NCBI RefSeq assembly: GCF_000338275.1
Contig: NZ_ANMR01000020.1
Location: 1-64,000 of the forward strand
Source: Staphylococcus xylosus NJ
Lineage (GTDB): Bacteria > Bacillota > Bacilli > Staphylococcales > Staphylococcaceae
DNA length: 64,000 bases
Reading direction: 5' to 3'
A program made the translations under genes and the position numbers. Every line of letters begins with the position of its first letter. Position 1 is the stretch's first letter. The notes under the pieces are model-generated. The model ran no database searches and was not told the origin of the DNA. It was given only the letters and a program-made list of their open reading frames with translations. Below are positions 11,760 through 20,108 of the stretch, piece by piece.

Positions 11760-11795
11760 AAAAAGCGTCCCAATAAATAATTGGGACGCTTTTAA
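11760..11795 (-). terminator. Attenuator terminator before ilvD
   Basis: On minus the arms AAAAGCGTCCCAAT and ATTGGGACGCTTTT (11794-11781 and 11775-11762) close on a five-base loop and are followed by T-rich sequence. It stands between the leader peptide and ilvD, 31 bases before the ilvD start. A terminator in that place only makes sense if it is conditional. TGGGAC just upstream (11797-11802) can pair with GTCCCA inside the left arm and would compete with the terminator. Confidence 0.85.
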
Positions 11796-11815
11796 GTCCC
11801 ATTCAACTAGAATAA

Positions 11816-11858
11816 GGACTTAAACGTTTAGTAGTTTCTTTACTAAAGTTCCAGTCCT
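11816..11858 (-). promoter_or_regulatory. Leader hairpin of the ilv-leu attenuator
   Basis: On minus AGGACT (11858-11853, overlapping the leader stop codon) pairs with AGTCCT (11821-11816), and inside it TTTAGTA pairs with TACTAAA. AGTCC can alternatively pair with GGGACT at 11801-11796. This gives a set of competing stems between a leader peptide and a terminator. Which fold goes with high or low amino acid cannot be settled by eye. Confidence 0.6.
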
Positions 11859-11925
11859 ATGAGCATAATAAAATGACTAAAATATTTGAAGTTGTCGGTT
11901 GATATTGCATTGTATATTTGGTCAT
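11857..11925 (-). CDS. BCAA leader peptide (22 codons)
   Basis: ATG at 11925 with GAGGAG eight bases upstream; 22 codons then TAG. The peptide begins MTKYTMQYQPTTSN and ends ILVILLCS, so six consecutive codons specify Ile, Leu, Val, Ile, Leu, Leu. Ribosome stalling at these codons when charged tRNA is scarce would change the folding of the downstream RNA. An equivalent leucine-rich attenuator peptide is described before ilvD in S. aureus. The stop codon overlaps the first arm of the leader hairpin. Confidence 0.85.
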   Translation of the reverse strand: MTKYTMQYQPTTSNILVILLCS

Positions 11926-11997
11926 TTTATTATACTCCTCTCGATAGAATGGTTTATTTTTTGATTTGTTTGAAATGTCTAAAAATTTGATAAATTA

Positions 11998-12026
11998 AAT
12001 TTACTACATCACATTGGCGATGTCAA
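11998..12026 (-). promoter_or_regulatory. Promoter of the ilv-leu operon
   Basis: On minus: TTGACA (12026-12021), 17 bases, TAAATT (12003-11998). A start near 11990 leaves a leader of about 65 bases before the leader-peptide ATG. Confidence 0.7.
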
Positions 12027-12037
12027 CAACTTTTTGT

Positions 12038-12052
12038 AATTTTCTATCAATT
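12038..12052. promoter_or_regulatory. CodY-like box
   Basis: AATTTTCTATCAATT differs from the CodY consensus AATTTTCWGAAAATT at three positions. It lies 11 bases upstream of the -35 element. CodY represses this operon in S. aureus when isoleucine and GTP are plentiful; the same role here is inferred from position and match. Confidence 0.6.
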
Positions 12053-12118
12053 CAAACTATTCTAATTTAGTAAGAACTTGTTTCACTTTGAAGTAATATT
12101 GGAAAAAATTTGTTAAAC

Positions 12119-12124
12119 TATAAT
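12119..12124 (+). promoter_or_regulatory. Possible -10 for the tsaE operon
   Basis: TATAAT on plus. The best -35 (ATTGGA at 12098-12103) has a short 15-base spacer, so the match is incomplete. If used, the 66-bp repeat array would lie inside the tsaE 5' untranslated leader. Confidence 0.35.
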
Positions 12125-12212
12125 AGTTAATTTTATGTAGATAAAAATTATAAGAATGTATAGACGCAAAATTTTTGTTTAAGCTTGCAAAGTTTATTAT
12201 TCAACAGTGACT

Positions 12213-12651
12213 ACTAATGCATAAGCGCCACTAATCCAAATAAATTTGGAAGTATAACAAGGGCCGCCTTAGCTTAAAGCCAATGCAAAAGCGACACTAA
12301 TCCAAATAAATTTGGAAGTATAAAAAGGACCGCCTTAGCTTAAAGCCAATGCAAAAGCGACACTAATCCAAATAAATTTGGAAGTATAAAAAGGACCGCC
12401 TTAGCTTAAAGCCAATGCATAAGCGACACTAATCCAAATGAATTTGGAAGTGTAACAAGGGCCGCCTTAGCTTAAAGCCAATGCATAAGCGACACTAATC
12501 CAAATGAATTTGGAAGTGTAACAAGGGAAGCCTTAGCTTAAAGCCAATGCATAAGCGACACTAATCCAAATGAATTTGGAAGTATAACAAGGGCCGCCTT
12601 AGCTTAAAGCCAATGCATAAGCGACACTAATCCAAATGAATTTGGAAGTGT
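12213..12651 (+). repeat. Array of seven 66-bp tandem repeats
   Basis: The landmark GCCAATGC recurs at 12279, 12345, 12411, 12477, 12543 and 12609, exactly 66 bases apart, and a diverged first unit starts near 12213; the last unit is partial. Each unit holds CCAAAT, two bases, ATTTGG inside a larger imperfect palindrome (ACACT ... AGTGT). In the last unit the outer arms extend to AGCGACACT and AGTGTCGCT. Units differ by a few substitutions such as AAATAAA or AAATGAA. The array ends 21 bases before tsaE. Confidence 0.95.
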
Positions 12652-12672
12652 CGCTAAAAAAGGGAGAGGACA

Positions 12673-13134
12673 ATGATAAAAATTAATAATATCAATGACA
12701 TGTCACATTTTGGTGAGGTGTTAACAAAATATCTATCTGCCGGTGACTTAATTTTACTAAACGGAGACTTAGGTGCTGGAAAGACAACTTTAAGCCAATA
12801 CATCGGAAAAGCTTTAGGTGTAAAGCGAAACATTAATTCTCCAACGTTTAATATAATAAAGTCATATCAAGGTATAGATTTAAAATTACATCATATGGAT
12901 TGTTATAGATTAGAAGATTCAGAAGAAGATTTAGGATTTGAAGAATATTTTGAAGATGACGCCGTAATTTTGATTGAATGGAGCCAATTTATAGCAGAAT
13001 TTTTACCTGATTATTATTTATCTATTAACATTCAAACAGAGAATACTACTGAGCGCACGATAACTATAGATGCTCAAGGGGAGCATTATCTTAGAATTAA
13101 GGAGGATGTTGAACGTGAACTATCTGCTAATTGA
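12673..13134 (+). CDS. tsaE: tRNA t6A synthesis ATPase TsaE
   Basis: Small P-loop ATPase needed with TsaB and TsaD to place threonylcarbamoyl on A37 of ANN-decoding tRNAs. Walker A is GDLGAGKTT near residue 33, then NSPTFNIIKSY and HMDCYRL, which are TsaE hallmarks; the tail carries LIEWSQF. It has 153 residues. GGGAGAGG lies upstream of the ATG. The 3' end overlaps tsaB by 20 bases. TsaC, the enzyme that makes threonylcarbamoyl-AMP, is not in this window. Confidence 0.95.
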   Translation: MIKINNINDMSHFGEVLTKYLSAGDLILLNGDLGAGKTTLSQYIGKALGVKRNINSPTFNIIKSYQGIDLKLHHMDCYRLEDSEEDLGFEEYFEDDAVILIEWSQFIAEFLPDYYLSINIQTENTTERTITIDAQGEHYLRIKEDVERELSAN

Positions 13135-13777
13135 TACGTCCAATCAACCTTTATCCGTTGCCGTAACACAAGATAATAAAGTGTTAAACGAGATAAATAC
13201 TAACGAGAAAACAAATCATTCGGTTCAGTTGATGCCAGCTATTTCCAAAGTGATTACTGGCAGTCAAATAGCAAAGGAAGACATAGATGCCATTATTGTA
13301 GCAGAAGGACCAGGTTCATATACTGGTCTGAGAATTGGAGTTACTGTAGCGAAAACGTTAGCCTATGCTTTAAATGCTGAACTATATGGTGTATCTTCAT
13401 TGAAAGCACTTGCTGCAACAGCACCTGAAGAAGCTGGTTTAATTGTACCTATATTTGATGCGCGACGTGAAGCTGTTTATACAGGCGTTTATAAAAACGA
13501 AAATGGACAACTAAAACAAATTATAAAAGACCAATATATTACAATTAAGAGCCTGTTAGTTATATTACACGAACTAGCTGAACCATATAAATTTATTGGA
13601 ACAGATAGCGAAAAGTTAGAAGCTCTATTAGATAGCACTTGTATTCCAAATTTACCACAAGCCAAGTATATGCAAGCACTCATAGACCAACCAACTGATG
13701 TACATCAATTTAAACCAAACTATATTAAAGTGTCCGAGGCTGAAAGAAATTGGTTAAACCAACAGAACAAGAGTTAA
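13115..13777 (+). CDS. tsaB: tRNA t6A synthesis protein TsaB
   Basis: ASKHA-fold paralogue of TsaD and its dimer partner in the t6A complex. LLIDTSNQPLSVAV at the N-terminus and EGPGSYTGLRIG near residue 65 are diagnostic. The GTG at 13115 is chosen because AGGAGG is nine bases upstream; the ATG at 13106 abuts that site and would give nearly the same protein. It has 220 residues. Starts within tsaE and its end overlaps rimI, so the set is translationally coupled. Confidence 0.93.
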   Translation: MNYLLIDTSNQPLSVAVTQDNKVLNEINTNEKTNHSVQLMPAISKVITGSQIAKEDIDAIIVAEGPGSYTGLRIGVTVAKTLAYALNAELYGVSSLKALAATAPEEAGLIVPIFDARREAVYTGVYKNENGQLKQIIKDQYITIKSLLVILHELAEPYKFIGTDSEKLEALLDSTCIPNLPQAKYMQALIDQPTDVHQFKPNYIKVSEAERNWLNQQNKS

Positions 13778-14214
13778 ATATTCGGTTAATGAATTTGGGA
13801 GATGTCCCTCAAGTATTTGATATAGAAAGAAATAGTTTTAATGATAGCAGTTGGTCAATTGATGCATTTTATCATGAAGTGGAAAAAAATGAATTTGCAC
13901 ATTACTTCATTATAGAATTTAATGAAAAAATAATTGGCTATATAGGTGTTTGGATTGTTATAGATCAAGCACAAATAACTACGGTTGCTATTGATGAATC
14001 ATATAGAGGTTATGGGCTTGGACAATTATTACTTAAATATGCAATGAGTTATGTACAAACTAAATGTGAAGTAATGAGTTTAGAAGTGCGTGTGGATAAT
14101 GAAATTGCACAACATGTTTATACAAACTTAGGCTTTCAATATGGTGGTAAGCGAAAAAATTATTATGGTGAAGGTGAGGATGCAATAGTTATGTGGGTGA
14201 ATTTAAATGAATGA
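13750..14214 (+). CDS. rimI: Ribosomal protein N-acetyltransferase RimI
   Basis: GNAT acetyltransferase; in other bacteria it acetylates the N-terminal alanine of ribosomal protein S18. The acetyl-CoA loop RGYGLGQ lies near residue 82 after VAIDESY. The TTG start at 13750 keeps the first GNAT strand ([11 protein letters not shown]) intact; no ATG does so. The 154 residues overlap tsaB upstream and tsaD downstream. Linkage to tsaB/tsaD is common in Firmicutes. Confidence 0.9.
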   Translation: MVKPTEQELNIRLMNLGDVPQVFDIERNSFNDSSWSIDAFYHEVEKNEFAHYFIIEFNEKIIGYIGVWIVIDQAQITTVAIDESYRGYGLGQLLLKYAMSYVQTKCEVMSLEVRVDNEIAQHVYTNLGFQYGGKRKNYYGEGEDAIVMWVNLNE

Positions 14215-15232
14215 GACAACAATAATATTAGCAATTGAATCCAGTTGTGATGAAACAAGTGTCAGTGTTATTAAAAATGGAACAGATATACTGAGTAATA
14301 TCGTCCTAAGTCAGATTGAAAGCCATAAAAGATTTGGGGGCGTCGTACCAGAAGTAGCGAGTAGGCACCATGTTGAAGGTATCACAACTACTATTGATGA
14401 AGCGTTGAACACTGCTGATGTAACAATGCTGCAGGTTGATGCAGTAGCAGTCACGCAAGGTCCTGGATTAATAGGAGCGTTGCTAGTCGGTATAAATGCT
14501 GCGAAAGCATTAGCATTTGCATATGACAAACCATTAATTCCAGTTCATCATATAGCAGGTCATATATACGCGAATCATTTAGAAAAGCCACTCCAGTTTC
14601 CAGTCATGTCTTTAATCGTTTCGGGTGGACATACAGAGTTAATTTATATGAAAGATCATTTGAACTTTGAGGTTATTGGTGAAACTAGAGATGATGCCGT
14701 AGGTGAAGCATATGACAAAGTAGCTAGAACCATCGGGCTTAGTTATCCAGGGGGGCCACAAGTTGATAAATTAGCAGCTCAGGGTCAAGATAGTTATGAT
14801 TTTCCAAGGGTATGGTTAGACAAAGATAGTTATGATTTTAGTTTTAGTGGATTAAAAAGTGCAGTAATAAACAAACTTCATAACGTTCGACAAAAAGGTG
14901 AAGAAATTAACGAAGCGGATGTTGCCACAAGTTTCCAAAATAGTGTGGTTGAAGTATTAGTTGGCAAATCTATATCAGCATGTGAAGCTTATAATGTAAA
15001 TCAACTTATAGTCGCGGGTGGTGTAGCGAGTAATAAAGGTTTAAGATCTGCATTATCTGAAGCTTGTGAAAGTCATAATATCACACTCTCAATACCAAGC
15101 CCTAAATTATGTACAGATAATGCTGCTATGATTGGTGCAGCGGCTCACTATTTATATAATGCTGGTGTTAGAGCAGATATGACATTGAATGGTGTTAATA
15201 GTTTAGATATTGAATCATTTACAGTTAAATAA
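14207..15232 (+). CDS. tsaD: tRNA N6-adenosine threonylcarbamoyltransferase TsaD
   Basis: Transfers the threonylcarbamoyl group to A37 of tRNA. The metal ligands are in [13 protein letters not shown] near residue 110; [12 protein letters not shown] at the N-terminus and [12 protein letters not shown] near residue 270 are Kae1/TsaD signatures. It has 341 residues. Formerly gcp or ygjD. The start overlaps the rimI stop by eight bases. A weak terminator follows at 15273-15312. Confidence 0.97.
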   Translation: MNETTIILAIESSCDETSVSVIKNGTDILSNIVLSQIESHKRFGGVVPEVASRHHVEGITTTIDEALNTADVTMLQVDAVAVTQGPGLIGALLVGINAAKALAFAYDKPLIPVHHIAGHIYANHLEKPLQFPVMSLIVSGGHTELIYMKDHLNFEVIGETRDDAVGEAYDKVARTIGLSYPGGPQVDKLAAQGQDSYDFPRVWLDKDSYDFSFSGLKSAVINKLHNVRQKGEEINEADVATSFQNSVVEVLVGKSISACEAYNVNQLIVAGGVASNKGLRSALSEACESHNITLSIPSPKLCTDNAAMIGAAAHYLYNAGVRADMTLNGVNSLDIESFTVK

Positions 15233-15272
15233 TTAGTGAAAATTATCAATTTAATATTAGGTAGTTACTTTC

Positions 15273-15312
15273 AAAAAGGTCCTGGATATCAATAAATGTC
15301 TTGGACTTTTTT
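15273..15312 (+). terminator. Probable terminator of the tsaE operon
   Basis: AAAAAGGTCC and GGACTTTTTT flank a loop of about 20 bases; a T-run forms the right edge. Confidence 0.6.
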
Positions 15313-15505
15313 GTGTTTATCAGATTTATAGATGTTAGATAAATTGATTGTTGCTCTTTAAGTTTTTAACTATTTAAGGTTGTAGTACAAAAATTTAAAA
15401 TTCTAAACTTTATAACAATAGAATATGGGTATAGGTAGTTTATAGAGATTCAAATAATTGATTTAATATGTGTTGATGTTTAACACCACAAGGAGGAAGT
15501 TAATA

Positions 15506-15928
15506 ATGAAAGCAGTTCAATATTTTAATTTTCAAAATAGTTTAGCCGCGTTAAATTTTTATGAAGAACATTTTGGTGCAACGGATATACAACGTGTAGG
15601 TGGAGACCATGAAATGTTCGCAAATATGCCTGAGGAATATCAAGTAGACGCAGATTTTACGATGAACGCCTCATTTAATATACTTGGCGAAACATTCTAT
15701 TGTAGTGACACGTGGAAGAACAAGAAAATAGATAATAGTGGCGCGATTGTTACATTTACATTTGATGGTTCGAATGAAGCGGAAAAAGAAACAGCAAAAG
15801 CCTTCTTTGATAAAGCGGTAGCAGCAGGATGTGAAGTGACGATGCCGTTAGGTAAAACAGAATGGTCAGATTTCTATGGTATGTTTAATGATCCATTTGG
15901 TGTTACGTGGATGGTTAATGCGGAATAA
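15506..15928 (+). CDS. VOC-fold (PhnB-like) protein
   Basis: A 140-residue protein of the glyoxalase/bleomycin resistance/PhnB superfamily. AVQYFNFQNSLAALNFYEEHFGA at the start and DPFGVTWMVN at the end are the typical PhnB-like pattern. No metal set was confirmed, and substrate and role are unknown. AAGGAGGAAG precedes the ATG at 15506. It stands alone, with its own strong terminator hairpin behind it. Confidence 0.85.
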   Translation: MKAVQYFNFQNSLAALNFYEEHFGATDIQRVGGDHEMFANMPEEYQVDADFTMNASFNILGETFYCSDTWKNKKIDNSGAIVTFTFDGSNEAEKETAKAFFDKAVAAGCEVTMPLGKTEWSDFYGMFNDPFGVTWMVNAE

Positions 15929-15977
15929 ATCATGAATTTAAAATCGAATCTTTATAATAAATATGTTTAATTTATCC

Positions 15978-16016
15978 AAATAGAGAGGGCGGGTTATGTA
16001 TCCATCCTCTCTATTT
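15978..16016. terminator. Bidirectional terminator
   Basis: AAATAGAGAGG and CCTCTCTATTT around a 17-base loop, between two convergent genes. A/T-rich flanks on both sides would serve either strand. Confidence 0.75.
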
Positions 16017-16060
16017 GTAGTTATAAGCAATATCAAATGAAACGAAAAAACAATTTTAAA

Positions 16061-17662
16061 TTAAGTATTACGGTTTGCTGTTGACTTTGCTCGATTATAA
16101 ATTTTCTTTGGAAATGCCATAATCCTAAGTAATTCTATCGCATTTCGGGTGTCAGCTTTACCTTGCTTAATCTTAAAGTCGAAGGAAATATTATCCTCAG
16201 TTATAGACTCGTTAAAATGATAGTTTGAATATATATTGTCTAATAAAGAAGAGAGTTCAATATCATGCGTAGCGGCAATGACAGTATAGCCTTTAAGTTG
16301 ATCAAGATAACTTAGAACAGACTCTGATGCAGCAATACGCTCAGTTGTATTTGTACCTTTAAAAATTTCATCAATAAAACAATAAACTTTTTCAGTTGTA
16401 GTGATATCAAATAGACGTTTAATAGATTTGATTTCAGTCATGAAATAACTATCACCTGTTAAGATATCATCTTGGTTTACCATTGAAGTATAAACCATAC
16501 CGGGTTTATACCTAAATTCTTCAGCTGTAGCAGTGTTAACTGTTTGTGATAATACGATGTTTAGTGCAACAGCTTTCATAAATGTGGACTTACCCGATGC
16601 ATTTGAACCAGTTAGTAAGATATGATTGTCTATTGCTAAATTGTTTGGTACTGCATCATTAATCAATGGATGTGTTAATTGTTCAAAATGAATAACATCT
16701 TTTTCTATAACCTGAGGAACTGTATAATGATCTAGAGTTTCTCTCCACAAAGCAACGGCGTAGTGATTATCAATATTAGCGATGTATTCATAACACGCCA
16801 TTACTTCATCTTCATACTTTTTAAAACTGTTTTGAATTAAATGAAATAGATGGTAATCCACCATAAAGATTAATTTGAATAATAACGAAAACACAGATGT
16901 TTCGTCGTTTGAGTTCACACGACCTAACAATCCACTAAATTTGCGTGCAGTAATAAAATGTTTAAAGTCAACATCTAAATTAGGCGCAAGTTCGTGTTGT
17001 TGGATGGCATAAGCTTTTTTAATAACCGTTGACGTGTAGAACATTGAATTTAAATCTTGTTCATAGGTCTTTTTTAAGAATCCACTTAACATCATATTAA
17101 AAATTGCGGAAAAAATAGTTAAAGTTATGCCAATACTAGGTGTGAAAATGGATAGAATTATAAAAATTAATGGTAAGTAAGTACAAAGCATAAAAAAGTT
17201 ATTGCGCTTAATCGATGAGATTTGATCTGGAAAAGTAGGGTAGATTGCTTTTCCGATTTGCGCTAAACACAGTGATATTTCATTTCTGAAATCTATGTTA
17301 GTTGTAAAATTATAAAGAAGTTTAGAGTCTGTTACTTGAAACATATTTTTTAAAGTTGCAAAAAGTCTCATTTCACCAATAGCTGTAAAGTTAAAATTCA
17401 TATTATGAAATACGCTATCAAGATTTAAATCTGACCACGTTTTTTCATCTGTCAATGTTGCACTGTTAAATTTGTGTTTATATGTATCAAATTGATAACG
17501 ATAAGTATGATTCGGTCTAATAAAGTTTTCTAAAGGACGTTTATTAGCCCATAAAGGTTTGATATCGTGCATAAGTTTTTTGTTGGCGACAATGGGTGAG
17601 ATAATCATCAATGCAGTACCCAATAAAAGAAAAGCTATGAAGAACCAAAAAATTGTTGGCAT
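16061..17662 (-). CDS. Membrane-associated MutS-like ATPase
   Basis: The C-terminal part is the MutS ABC ATPase: Walker A TGSNASGKST at 351-360, Walker B FIDEIFKGTN near 430, and the following TERIAAS and ATHDIELS. The N-terminal part is not a mismatch-recognition domain: residues 4-24 are a membrane helix and 156-192 a second hydrophobic pair. The 533-residue protein is therefore a membrane-bound member of the MutS superfamily found in many Firmicutes, not MutS or MutS2, which are larger. Function unknown. GGGAG precedes the ATG. Confidence 0.8.
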   Translation of the reverse strand: MPTIFWFFIAFLLLGTALMIISPIVANKKLMHDIKPLWANKRPLENFIRPNHTYRYQFDTYKHKFNSATLTDEKTWSDLNLDSVFHNMNFNFTAIGEMRLFATLKNMFQVTDSKLLYNFTTNIDFRNEISLCLAQIGKAIYPTFPDQISSIKRNNFFMLCTYLPLIFIILSIFTPSIGITLTIFSAIFNMMLSGFLKKTYEQDLNSMFYTSTVIKKAYAIQQHELAPNLDVDFKHFITARKFSGLLGRVNSNDETSVFSLLFKLIFMVDYHLFHLIQNSFKKYEDEVMACYEYIANIDNHYAVALWRETLDHYTVPQVIEKDVIHFEQLTHPLINDAVPNNLAIDNHILLTGSNASGKSTFMKAVALNIVLSQTVNTATAEEFRYKPGMVYTSMVNQDDILTGDSYFMTEIKSIKRLFDITTTEKVYCFIDEIFKGTNTTERIAASESVLSYLDQLKGYTVIAATHDIELSSLLDNIYSNYHFNESITEDNISFDFKIKQGKADTRNAIELLRIMAFPKKIYNRAKSTANRNT

Positions 17663-17793
17663 GTTGTATTACTCCCTTTATTAATATGTAAATAGCTATG
17701 AGATAATTATGACATTATCGCTAAAATTTAACAAACTGAGATAATATATTACATAAGACAAAATAATCTAATGTCAATAGAGAACATGCGTAC

Positions 17794-17924
17794 TTATCAA
17801 CAAACAGTGCACAAGTTGTGGATAAGTTTGGGTAAAATATGTGGATATAAGCTATTATCTGAATTTTATACGCAAAAAAAGATTACTTTTTACTTGTGGA
17901 TAACTAGGATAACTTTGTGGATAG
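17794..17924. promoter_or_regulatory. DnaA-box cluster
   Basis: TGTGGATAA, a perfect DnaA 9-mer in reverse, occurs at 17817-17825 and 17895-17903; one-mismatch forms TGTGGATAT and TGTGGATAG at 17840-17848 and 17916-17924; TTATCAACA, one mismatch, at 17794-17802 in the other orientation. Five sites in about 130 bases, none in a gene. The rest of the 366-base gap holds only an ABC-F terminator. Confidence 0.75.
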
Positions 17925-17976
17925 CCTTTGTTATGGGGTGAATAATGTGAATAGTTATTGTGTAGTTCATGCTAAG

Positions 17977-18014
17977 AAAAAAAGTTAAAGTAGAAAATTC
18001 TACTTTAACTTTTG
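17977..18014 (-). terminator. Terminator of the ABC-F gene
   Basis: Arms AAAGTTAAAGTAGAA and TTCTACTTTAACTTT around a two-base loop; on minus a run of T follows. It starts 15 bases after the stop codon. Confidence 0.85.
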
Positions 18015-18028
18015 TTTTGAATAAGGAT

Positions 18029-19957
18029 TTATATTAACTTTTCTTGTAATTCTGCCCATTCGGCCATGACTTGTTCTAGTTTTTGTTCGATTTCTGATTT
18101 TGAAATTGCTAAGGAATTTGCTTTTTCAGGATCAGAGTATACGTCTGGCAAGGTAAGTTGATGATTAATATCATTTATTTCTTCTTCATAGGTTTCTATA
18201 TTTAATTCACATGTTTCAATTTGACGTTCGATTTGACGTTGTTCACGTTTTTGTTGTTTTTGATCAATATATGAGTCATTTTGTTTGATAACCGTATCAT
18301 CTACTGTTGGATTTTCTAATTCTTCTTTTGCTTTTAATGCTGCTTTTTCCTCAGTTTTTTCAATGTAATATTGATAATTCCCTAGATACATTGTGCCACC
18401 CTCAGAATCTAAATCGTAAACTTTATTGGCTAATTCATTAATAAAATAACGGTCATGAGATACAAATAGGATTGTGCCTTTAAAGTTTGCTAAAGCTTGT
18501 TCTAACATTTCTTTTGAATCTATATCTAAATGGTTTGTAGGTTCATCTAAAATGAGTACATTGTTTCGCTCAAGCATTAATAAAGCAAGCTGTAAACGTG
18601 CCTTCTCTCCACCCGATAGATCGTTAATTATTTTTTTAACGTCTTCTTGTACAAATAGAAAACGACCTAAAACAGCGCGAATGTCTTTTTCATTCATAGT
18701 AGGGTATTGGTCCCATAAGTAATCAAGTATTGTTTTATTTGATTTAAATTCGGCTTGTTTTTGATCATAATAACCAATTTTTAAGTTGGCACCGGTAGTG
18801 ATTGTCCCATTTAATGCATTTTGTATATTGGCAATGGTTTTTATTAAAGTTGATTTCCCAATGCCATTAGGTCCGATAATTGCAATATGATCTCCTTTTG
18901 TTACTTCAAAAGTGATTCCTTTAGTAATCGGAGACTCATAGCCGATTTCTAAATTTTTTATATGGAAGACATCATTACCAGTATTACGATCAAATTCAAA
19001 TTGAATGTTGGCACTTTTAGCATCAATCATAGGTTTATTTATGCGTTCAATCTTTTCCAACATTTTCCTACGGCTCTTAGCCATACCTGTAGTTGAAGCG
19101 CGGGCAATATTTTTATCGACAAAAGTCTCTAATCGTTTAATTTCAGCTTGTTGATTCTCATATTCTTGCATACGTTTTTCATAATATTTATCTCTTTGAT
19201 TAATAAACTGAGCATAATTGCCTACATAATGTTGAACATCACCGAGTGCAACGTCATAAATTTGAGTCACAATTTTATCTAAGAAATATCTATCATGACT
19301 AATAATTACGATGGCACCTTTAAAGTAATTTAAATAACTTTCTAACCATTGGGTCGTTTCCATATCTAAATGGTTGGTGGGTTCGTCTAAAAGTAATAAA
19401 TCAGGTTCGCTTAGTAACATTTGTGCCAAAGATAATCTTGTTTTTTGACCACCGCTAAAGTCGTTGATAGGTCGGTCGAAATCCGCTTCACTAAAATTCA
19501 ATCCGTGTAAGACTGTTTTAATCTTGCTTTCATATTGATAGCCATCTTGTTGTTCAAATTGATTGGATAACGCTTCATAGCGATCGATATGAGATTTATA
19601 TGCCTCAGTATCATACTCATTCGCATGTTGTGCTAACCAATCTGTTTCCAATTTCATTTCTTGTTCTAAATTTTTCATTGCCTCAAACGGCTTAGACATT
19701 TCTTCAAATACAGTTTGATCTGTATTTAATGTCATTTGCTGTGTTAAATAACCAAGTTTCAAATTTTTACTCTTAGAAATATGACCACTATCATAATCTT
19801 CAACACCAGCAATTATTTTCATTAATGTAGATTTTCCGGCGCCATTACGACCTACAATACCAATGCGTTCCCCAGTTTTAACTTCAAAATCCACATTATT
19901 AAAAATATCTTCGCCGTCGAATGATTTAGTTAAATCATTGAGTTGTAATAATATCAT
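18029..19957 (-). CDS. ABC-F family ATPase (YdiF-like)
   Basis: Soluble protein with two ABC domains and no membrane part, as in ABC-F translation factors. Walker A motifs are GRNGAGKST and GPNGIGKST; signatures are FSGGQKTRL and LSGGEKARL; both have LLDEPTNHLD-type Walker B. The inter-domain linker lies near residues 240-310. The C-terminal coiled coil (EQRQIERQIETCELN) matches the Uup/YdiF type rather than Vga/Msr antibiotic-resistance proteins, so a housekeeping ribosome role is more likely. Start at 19957 (MILLQLND) has GAGAGGTG upstream; 642 residues. Confidence 0.88.
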   Translation of the reverse strand: MILLQLNDLTKSFDGEDIFNNVDFEVKTGERIGIVGRNGAGKSTLMKIIAGVEDYDSGHISKSKNLKLGYLTQQMTLNTDQTVFEEMSKPFEAMKNLEQEMKLETDWLAQHANEYDTEAYKSHIDRYEALSNQFEQQDGYQYESKIKTVLHGLNFSEADFDRPINDFSGGQKTRLSLAQMLLSEPDLLLLDEPTNHLDMETTQWLESYLNYFKGAIVIISHDRYFLDKIVTQIYDVALGDVQHYVGNYAQFINQRDKYYEKRMQEYENQQAEIKRLETFVDKNIARASTTGMAKSRRKMLEKIERINKPMIDAKSANIQFEFDRNTGNDVFHIKNLEIGYESPITKGITFEVTKGDHIAIIGPNGIGKSTLIKTIANIQNALNGTITTGANLKIGYYDQKQAEFKSNKTILDYLWDQYPTMNEKDIRAVLGRFLFVQEDVKKIINDLSGGEKARLQLALLMLERNNVLILDEPTNHLDIDSKEMLEQALANFKGTILFVSHDRYFINELANKVYDLDSEGGTMYLGNYQYYIEKTEEKAALKAKEELENPTVDDTVIKQNDSYIDQKQQKREQRQIERQIETCELNIETYEEEINDINHQLTLPDVYSDPEKANSLAISKSEIEQKLEQVMAEWAELQEKLI

Positions 19958-20108
19958 CTGATTTTGCACCTCTCTATTCATTATCATTCTACAGTATTCA
20001 GCGTGTTGTTAAAACTATCATTGTTTATTTTTATTATTCAGTCATGTATAATGTTGTAGTGATTATAAGATTAATGAATAACAGATAATGAAATAGGGGG
20101 AAATAATC

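Noticed and set aside
11732-11773. Longer N-terminus for ilvD starting at 11773
   Set aside because: It would begin inside the attenuator terminator stem and has no ribosome-binding site; the ATG at 11731 has both good spacing and the family's usual start.
12213-12651. CRISPR array
   Set aside because: The 66-bp units are contiguous tandem repeats with no unique spacers, and no cas genes are near.
18029-19957. Antibiotic-resistance ABC-F (Vga/Msr type)
   Set aside because: The C-terminal coiled coil and overall sequence resemble YdiF/Uup housekeeping proteins; no mobile element is near.
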